Assembly (NCBI GenBank): GCA_030267565.1
Contig: BRXU01000003.1
Span: forward strand, 620,001-684,000
DNA length: 64,000 nt
Direction: 5' to 3'
Source: Pleodorina starrii
Taxonomy: Eukaryota; Chlorophyta; Chlorophyceae; Chlamydomonadales; Volvocaceae
The notes under the pieces are model-generated. The model did no database searches. It saw only the letters and a program-made list of their open reading frames with translations, and was not told the origin of the DNA. Made by a program: the position numbers and the translations under genes. Below, one piece after another: positions 58,982-64,000 of this stretch; the stretch's first letter is position 1, and the number at the start of each line of letters is the position of its first letter.

Positions 58982-61900
58982 TCAGCACACCTTCGCAGCA
59001 ATCGGCTGCGACGACGGCCGCACCCCGAGAGGCGAGGCCCGGCCCAGCGGCGTTCCGCCGCCGCGAGGCTGCGCCCCTGCCGCCGCCGCCGCCGCCGCCG
59101 TCAGCTCCTCCGGCTGCAGCCCCAGCTGCGGCATGCTGCTGCCCCGCCCTCCCGCTGACGCCGCCGTACCCGTCCGAGCCCCCATCTGCGACGTTCCGCT
59201 GCGCGGCTGTGTCCCGACCAGCGGCGTGCCAATGCGGCTGGCGGCGGCGGCCGCCGCCGGCGACGGCGGCGCTCCGGCGCCGCCGCCGGCGGCATCCGCC
59301 GCCAGCTCCGCCAACGCCTCGTCCACCACAGTCCCCGACCCTTCAGCAAAGAGTTCCGTCATGAAGGCATCCACCAGGTCCTTAGGGTCTTCGGGATCTG
59401 CCGCGCCGGCGGGCGCCGCCGCCGGCGTCGACGACTCCGCCTGCTCCGGCGCCTGCGACGCCCCATTGCTGGCGTCGTCGGCCTTTCCGTCGCTGCTGTC
59501 GCAAAGGCGGAAGCCGTCAGCGTTGGCCTCCGCCGCAGGCGCCGCCGCCACCGGTGCGGAGGAGCTCTGTGGCGGAGTGGCGGGGGCGCTCTGCCGCGAT
59601 GCGGGGCGCGGCGGCGGCGGCGGCACCGCAGCACCGGCGGAGGCGGTTGCGGCGATGGCGGAAGTCGGGCGGGAGGAAGGGCGAGACGCGGGCTGCGGCG
59701 GCGGCGGCGGCATTGCCGCCGCGGCCACACCAACACCAGCGGCGGCGGTCGCGGAGGCGGGGCGGGAGGAAGGACGAGACACGGGCTGCGGGGGCGACGG
59801 CGGCGGCGGCATCACCGCCGCGGCGACGCCAGCGGCGGCGGCAGTCGCGGAGGCGGGGCGGGAAGAAGGGCGAGACGCAGACAGGGGCGGCGACGGCGGC
59901 GGCATCGCAGCCACAGCAACGCCGGCGGCGCCGACGGGGGTGATGGAAGAGGCCGGGCGGGAAGAAGGCCGTGACGCGGCCAACGGCGGCGGTGGCGCTG
60001 GCGGCGCGTCCGCCCCTTTGTCCCCCGGTGCCACCATCGGGAGCATCAACCCAGTAGCAGCGGCAGCAGCAGAGGACGCCGCGGAGCCCAGGCGGGAGCG
60101 TGTCCCCGCTGGCGGCGACGCCGACGATACAGGTCGCGACGCTGGCGTCGCCGCCGGGGCGAGCTGCGGCGCCGGCGGCGCCGACTGCGGCGGCGTCGAC
60201 GGCGGTGGCGAGGGCGGCGCTGCGGGGACGGGCTGGGGCGGCGACCGCGGTGGCGTTTTCAGGTCCGCCGCTGCAGCGCTGCTGCCCGCGGTGGCGGCGC
60301 CGCCGCCGCCGCCGCTCGGCGGCCGTGCCGACATGCGGGCCCCGGTGAAGGGGCACTGAGGGACCCTGGCGGAGCCGGGGCGGCTGTTGCTGTTGCTGCC
60401 GCCGCCGCCGCCGCCGCCGGCGGCGCCGGCCGCGGCGGCGACTGACGCCGATGACGGCGACGGCGGCGCGCCTGCGGCGGCGGCGTCTTTCTGCTGCTGT
60501 TGCGTCTGCAGCTGCAGTTTCTGCTGCCGCGCCTCCTCCGCGGCGGCCTCTTCAGCCATCCAGCGCATCTCCTCAGCCTCGTCCTGATCGTGAAGGGGCG
60601 TAAAGACCGTCTCCTGTAGGGTTGCAGGGCAGCAGCGGCGAACTTCATGGATCGATAGGCGCATCACAACCGTAACTTAAAACCCTAAAACCCTAAAACC
60701 CTAGGACCGCCGTGTGCCATTGTGCCTGCTGGGTGGTTCGGTTAGCCCCCGGCAGATGATCGGAGGTCTGGGCGTGACCCCGACGTTGCTGGTGGGGGGT
60801 GGCGGCGGCGGCGGTAGCGGCGGTCGGGCCGTGTTAGGCAAGGCCAGGGCGCACAGTGGTAGCGGCCCGGACATCGGAGCGGCTTGACATGCAACAGACG
60901 GTGCGCATACCCCCTTCGACCCGCTGCGCATACCCCCCTCCCTTTCTGGTCCCACTGGAAAATCCCGCCCTGCCGGTCTTCCTTCCTCTGCCTTCCCTCT
61001 ATCTTCCTCCCTCATCTCATCTCATTCGCTCACCTTGAAGGGACGCAGGCGGGCCATGACCTCATTTACCAGCGCCTGCAGGTGGGGGGTGGGGGCAGAG
61101 ATGGTGGACAAGGGGCGTGAGCGCCAGCCGCCCGGGTTCGAACCACGTTGGGGGCAGAGTAGACACAGAAGCAGTGCGGATATTTCAGGTCAAGGCGGGG
61201 CGCTCGGGACCGACACAGCAGACGAGGCCGGCCAACGCCCCCTCCGGATCCCCTCTCCCCATCACCACAGGCCCCACATGCTCCACAGGCTCTTTGCTTC
61301 AAGAGATCATGACTACAGCTCCCGGCGTCCGTGCGTCCCCTCTCTTAGAGGGGCTTCGAGAAATTGGTCGTACCTCGGACGCCCCCAGTTCCCTCATGGC
61401 CTCCGCAAAGAAGCCCAGCCCCATCTCAAAGTCTTCCGGGCGGAAGCCGCGTTGCTTGATTAGGCGCAGGTGGGCGGTCCGCAGGTGCCTGCCCGACCAG
61501 GACTGGTTGCCTGGGCCAAATAACCAGGAGATGAAGGCGGACTGCCGGGGGGAGGGAGGGGAGGGGAGGGAAGTAGTCCAGGGAGGGGGGAGGTGCGGCC
61601 GCGGAGGGCGGGAAAGGGGTTACCAGGTGAAGCGCGAGCGCCGAGTGGTGAAATTGAGTGGGGTAATGTGGTGTGGTGTGGTGTGTAGGTGGGTTGGTGG
61701 GGCGGTGCAGGCGTTGGCCGGGCAAGCGGTGCGGTACAGTTGGGAGGTTGGCGGGTTGGGGTTTTGGTGGGGTGGGGTGTTGGGGCTCTTACGGACCGGC
61801 AATTTAAAGGTACACCTGTGCCATGCCGTATTGCCGTACCTGTCTTGCTCTGAGGGATACCATGTCCATGTCGTGCAGGAACACCAGCAGCTGGCGACAT

Positions 61901-63071
61901 TGGATTCGCGGATTCGCGGGGTGAAGGGGGATAGGGTTTTAGGGTAAGCGTTAGAGCGGCTCAAAAGGGCTCAAAAGGGAGGCAAAACGGGGGCATGATT
62001 GCAGCCAGGTGGCCGGGGTTCATCCTTTTGCCACCGTACTGTATGCCGAACCCCGCCGCGAACCATCAGGTGGCGAGACATGGAAAGGTTGCAACAGTAA
62101 AGCGACATGTCGCACGTAATGGTCGAACCTAATCGACAATGCGTTGTTACAGCACAGCAGAACAGAGCAGACAGAGAGGGCGCAGGCGTGAGACGTGAAG
62201 CGCAATGAGAACACGGCGTCGCAGCAATCGTGCTGCATGCCGTGTCCGCCTTGGCACTCGGCTTTGTTGGGTCGTACTGGAAACCCAAACCCGCTCGCCC
62301 GCCGCACACATGCTCATCTGTGCGGCAACAGCCATCCCAGGGACACACCCGCTCATTCTCAAAAAGCTTCCGGTAAAAGGAATCCACGATACGTCGGACG
62401 AAGTCGGGGCCGCCGATGCGATACAGGATTGTGTTGGTCTTGTGCTGGCAGCAACAAGGGGCGAGGTGGAGAGGGTACGTCGGTCAGGTACGTCGGTCAT
62501 GTCGCGGGGGCGTGCACAACACGATTGCCTTATATCAATGACGGCGCGCCATAGAGGTGAGTGCGGACATTTACGGCTCCGGCGGCGCGCTGGCGCGGCG
62601 GTCGGTCGCGGTCCCATGAGCGATTGAGTTCAAGCCGTTGGTCACAGCACACCTGCGCGCCTCCGGCCGCGGTGCGGTTGAGGTCTTGGGCCTTTTGCCA
62701 TGCCTCAATGCTCCTTGCCGCGTTTTTAATGTCCGCCTGCAGGCCGTGCGACGGGACCTTCCTATCAGCAGCATGTCATGCGCTTTACTGCTACAAGTCA
62801 CCTAATGCACCACCAATAAAGCATGCGCGCAAATTTGTTCAGAGGCTGCGGGTGCAATGCTTTCTGCGCCTGTTAAAAGCAGATATGTAGCCATCGAACA
62901 TTGTCGCCCGTCCGTCCCCTGATATTTCGGCTTGTATTTCAGCAGTCTCATCGGGCAACCTCGCGGGCAGCCTCTCACTAGTTAGGAGTGCAAAGTTGCT
63001 TTTGCTGGACCTACCTCTGTTGCCAAATGGGCCCAAAAATCGACGAACCGGCTGGGAGAACCGTTACCCAT
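58982..63071 (-). CDS. Truncated (2/2) hemoglobin, group I, with long C-terminal tail
   Basis: Minus-strand exons: 63071-63015, 62736-62653, 62444-62349, 61890-61840, 61541-61374, 61075-61034 and 60613-58982. Each intron is phase 0 and bounded by GT-AG, giving 709 residues. Residues 48-166 are a group I truncated hemoglobin: ILYRIGGPDFVRRIVDSFYR with Tyr71 at B10, LHDMDMVSLRARQ with Leu92 (E7) and Gln96 (E11), LFGPGNQSWSGR, and TAHLRL with His120 as proximal F8 haem ligand. This is the TrbN/algal THB pattern; such proteins bind O2 and NO and often act as NO dioxygenases. The N-terminal 47 residues form a helix-rich lead-in. The last exon encodes 543 residues: a charged coiled-coil stretch (DEAEEMRWMAEEAAAEEAR), then Pro/Ser/Ala-rich disorder with a repeated SRPSSRPAS unit. 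The splice chain supports the fusion, but the last join (60613) deserves transcript support. Haem binding is strongly implied; partner and location are unknown. Confidence 0.85.
59660..59990 (-). repeat. Coding tandem repeat in hemoglobin tail
   Basis: Four units of about 93-99 bases (starting near 59669, 59762, 59858 and 59957) encode SRPSSRPAS or SRPSSRPTS plus a spacer ending in MPPPPP. They lie in the last exon of the hemoglobin gene and keep the reading frame. Confidence 0.85.
60679..60703. repeat. Telomere-like (AAAACCCT)3
   Basis: Three exact copies of the Chlamydomonas-type telomere unit, inside the last intron of the hemoglobin gene (60614-61033), 66 bases upstream of the acceptor on that strand. 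Confidence 0.92.
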
Positions 63072-64000
63072 TTCCTCTGGTCGTTCAGCTTGCCCTCAAG
63101 ATTTATGGTGATCTGTTTACCGTAAATATGTATGAATTCTTAAACTGTATTCCACTCTTAAGCAGTAGTACATCCTGTCCTGTCAGCCCGAAACAGTAGT
63201 ACGAGCAGAGCAGCGGGACTGTGCAGTAGTGCAGGCAAGAGTTGGAATTGTCAGCGGCCAGCATTCAGCTCAAGATGAGTAACAAGTCAGCTTTGTAACT
63301 TATATGACATAAGTGTCCGGGTCCCCCGCCACCCCGTCAGACGGCCCAGTCACCGATAGTCAGGTGCGAATACCAGTGACTCGGCTCACTATGGGGGCAG
63401 CACACTTACGCGCCAAGGAACCATTGTTCTCGTTAAAAAAACGGGAGGGAAACTGAGACAGAAAGAAAGCGCTCGCTATTTCCTAGTGGCCAAAGGTAAC
63501 TGCAGCATTTGACCAACCAAAGAATATCAATCAACATATTTTGTGGAGCTCATCCTGCTGGCAGCTTCTGAGCTAAACTCGGAGACGCTTTAGTAATTGT
63601 CCAACCGAAGCTACTTAGCAATGAGCGCGACAAAATGACTTGGTCTTCGTGCTACAAAAGCAATTGTGCCTGGAGGTCCAATCGACGGTGACAATGACTT
63701 ACGGCTAAGTGCAGACTGCAGAGGTCGCACCAACCACCGGTACTGAACAGTTGGGAATAAGTGCCTATAAGTGCGACCTCGCGCGGTGCCAAGCCAAACC
63801 CTAAGCCATTCACCAGCATCTATAGATTGTAATTTCTTTCCAGCGTTACCAGGTACAGCACACCTGGGTTCCCAGCGCAGGGGCGGGCGCTAATTGTAAC
63901 CTGTTCATTTTGCTCTTGCCCTGCCGGCCTATGTGCGTTCCGCCAGCGAGCCTTACTTTGAAGGCAACACGAGCTTCTTCTGGCTCAGATAGTGCAGTGT
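63072..64000. other. Upstream region of hemoglobin gene
   Basis: About 930 bases of lower GC content 5' of the hemoglobin start codon at the window's right edge. The promoter is expected here. No other gene, RNA gene or strong repeat is visible. Confidence 0.45.

Noticed and set aside
58782..60359. 525-codon plus-strand open frame over the hemoglobin tail
   Set aside because: It is antisense to an exon tied in phase to six upstream exons. GC-rich repeats keep several frames open; its composition is only Ala/Gly/Arg runs with no family match.

Overview
This is nuclear DNA of a green alga, most likely a volvocine relative of Chlamydomonas or Volvox. The evidence is high GC, intron-rich genes with GTGAGT/GTGGGT donors and CAG acceptors, coding sequence full of Gly/Ala/Pro/Gln runs, scattered TTTTAGGG repeats (the Chlamydomonas-type telomere unit) and TGTAA polyadenylation-type motifs. 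The species cannot be told from the window.

Eight protein genes can be supported, seven of them multi-exon or open-ended; I built the exon chains by joining splice sites in phase. From left to right: an AP2-domain regulator (minus, to 1850, its right part only); a HAD/NT5C-type 5'-nucleotidase (minus, 7548-10535, six exons); a beta-propeller plus BTB/POZ protein (plus, 13058-14776, one exon); an organellar DEAD-box RNA helicase of the MSS116/RH31 type (minus, 16132-20882, ten exons); a centromeric histone H3 (CENH3; minus, 22439-24967, six exons); a giant CABIN1, the HIRA-complex subunit (plus, 25599-47569, 21 exons, about 4,390 residues); a chloroplast SET-domain methyltransferase like Rubisco LSMT (minus, 49473-55266, ten exons); and a group I truncated hemoglobin with a 543-residue disordered tail (minus, 58982-63071, seven exons).

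Two chromatin genes, CENH3 and CABIN1, sit head to head across 631 bases and may share a promoter. HAD and BTB are also divergent (2.5 kb). BTB/DEAD and CABIN1/SET are convergent.

The noncoding part holds G-rich minisatellites that start at or near 5' splice sites of several unrelated genes, two long intronic foldback hairpins, one intergenic perfect hairpin, a tRNA-Val-derived SINE-like element with related tails elsewhere, and interstitial telomere-like repeats. The intergenic stretches (1.85-7.5, 10.5-13.1, 47.6-49.5, 55.3-59.0 kb) show simple repeats and no gene that I can support. No CRISPR array, rRNA or bacterial operon is present.
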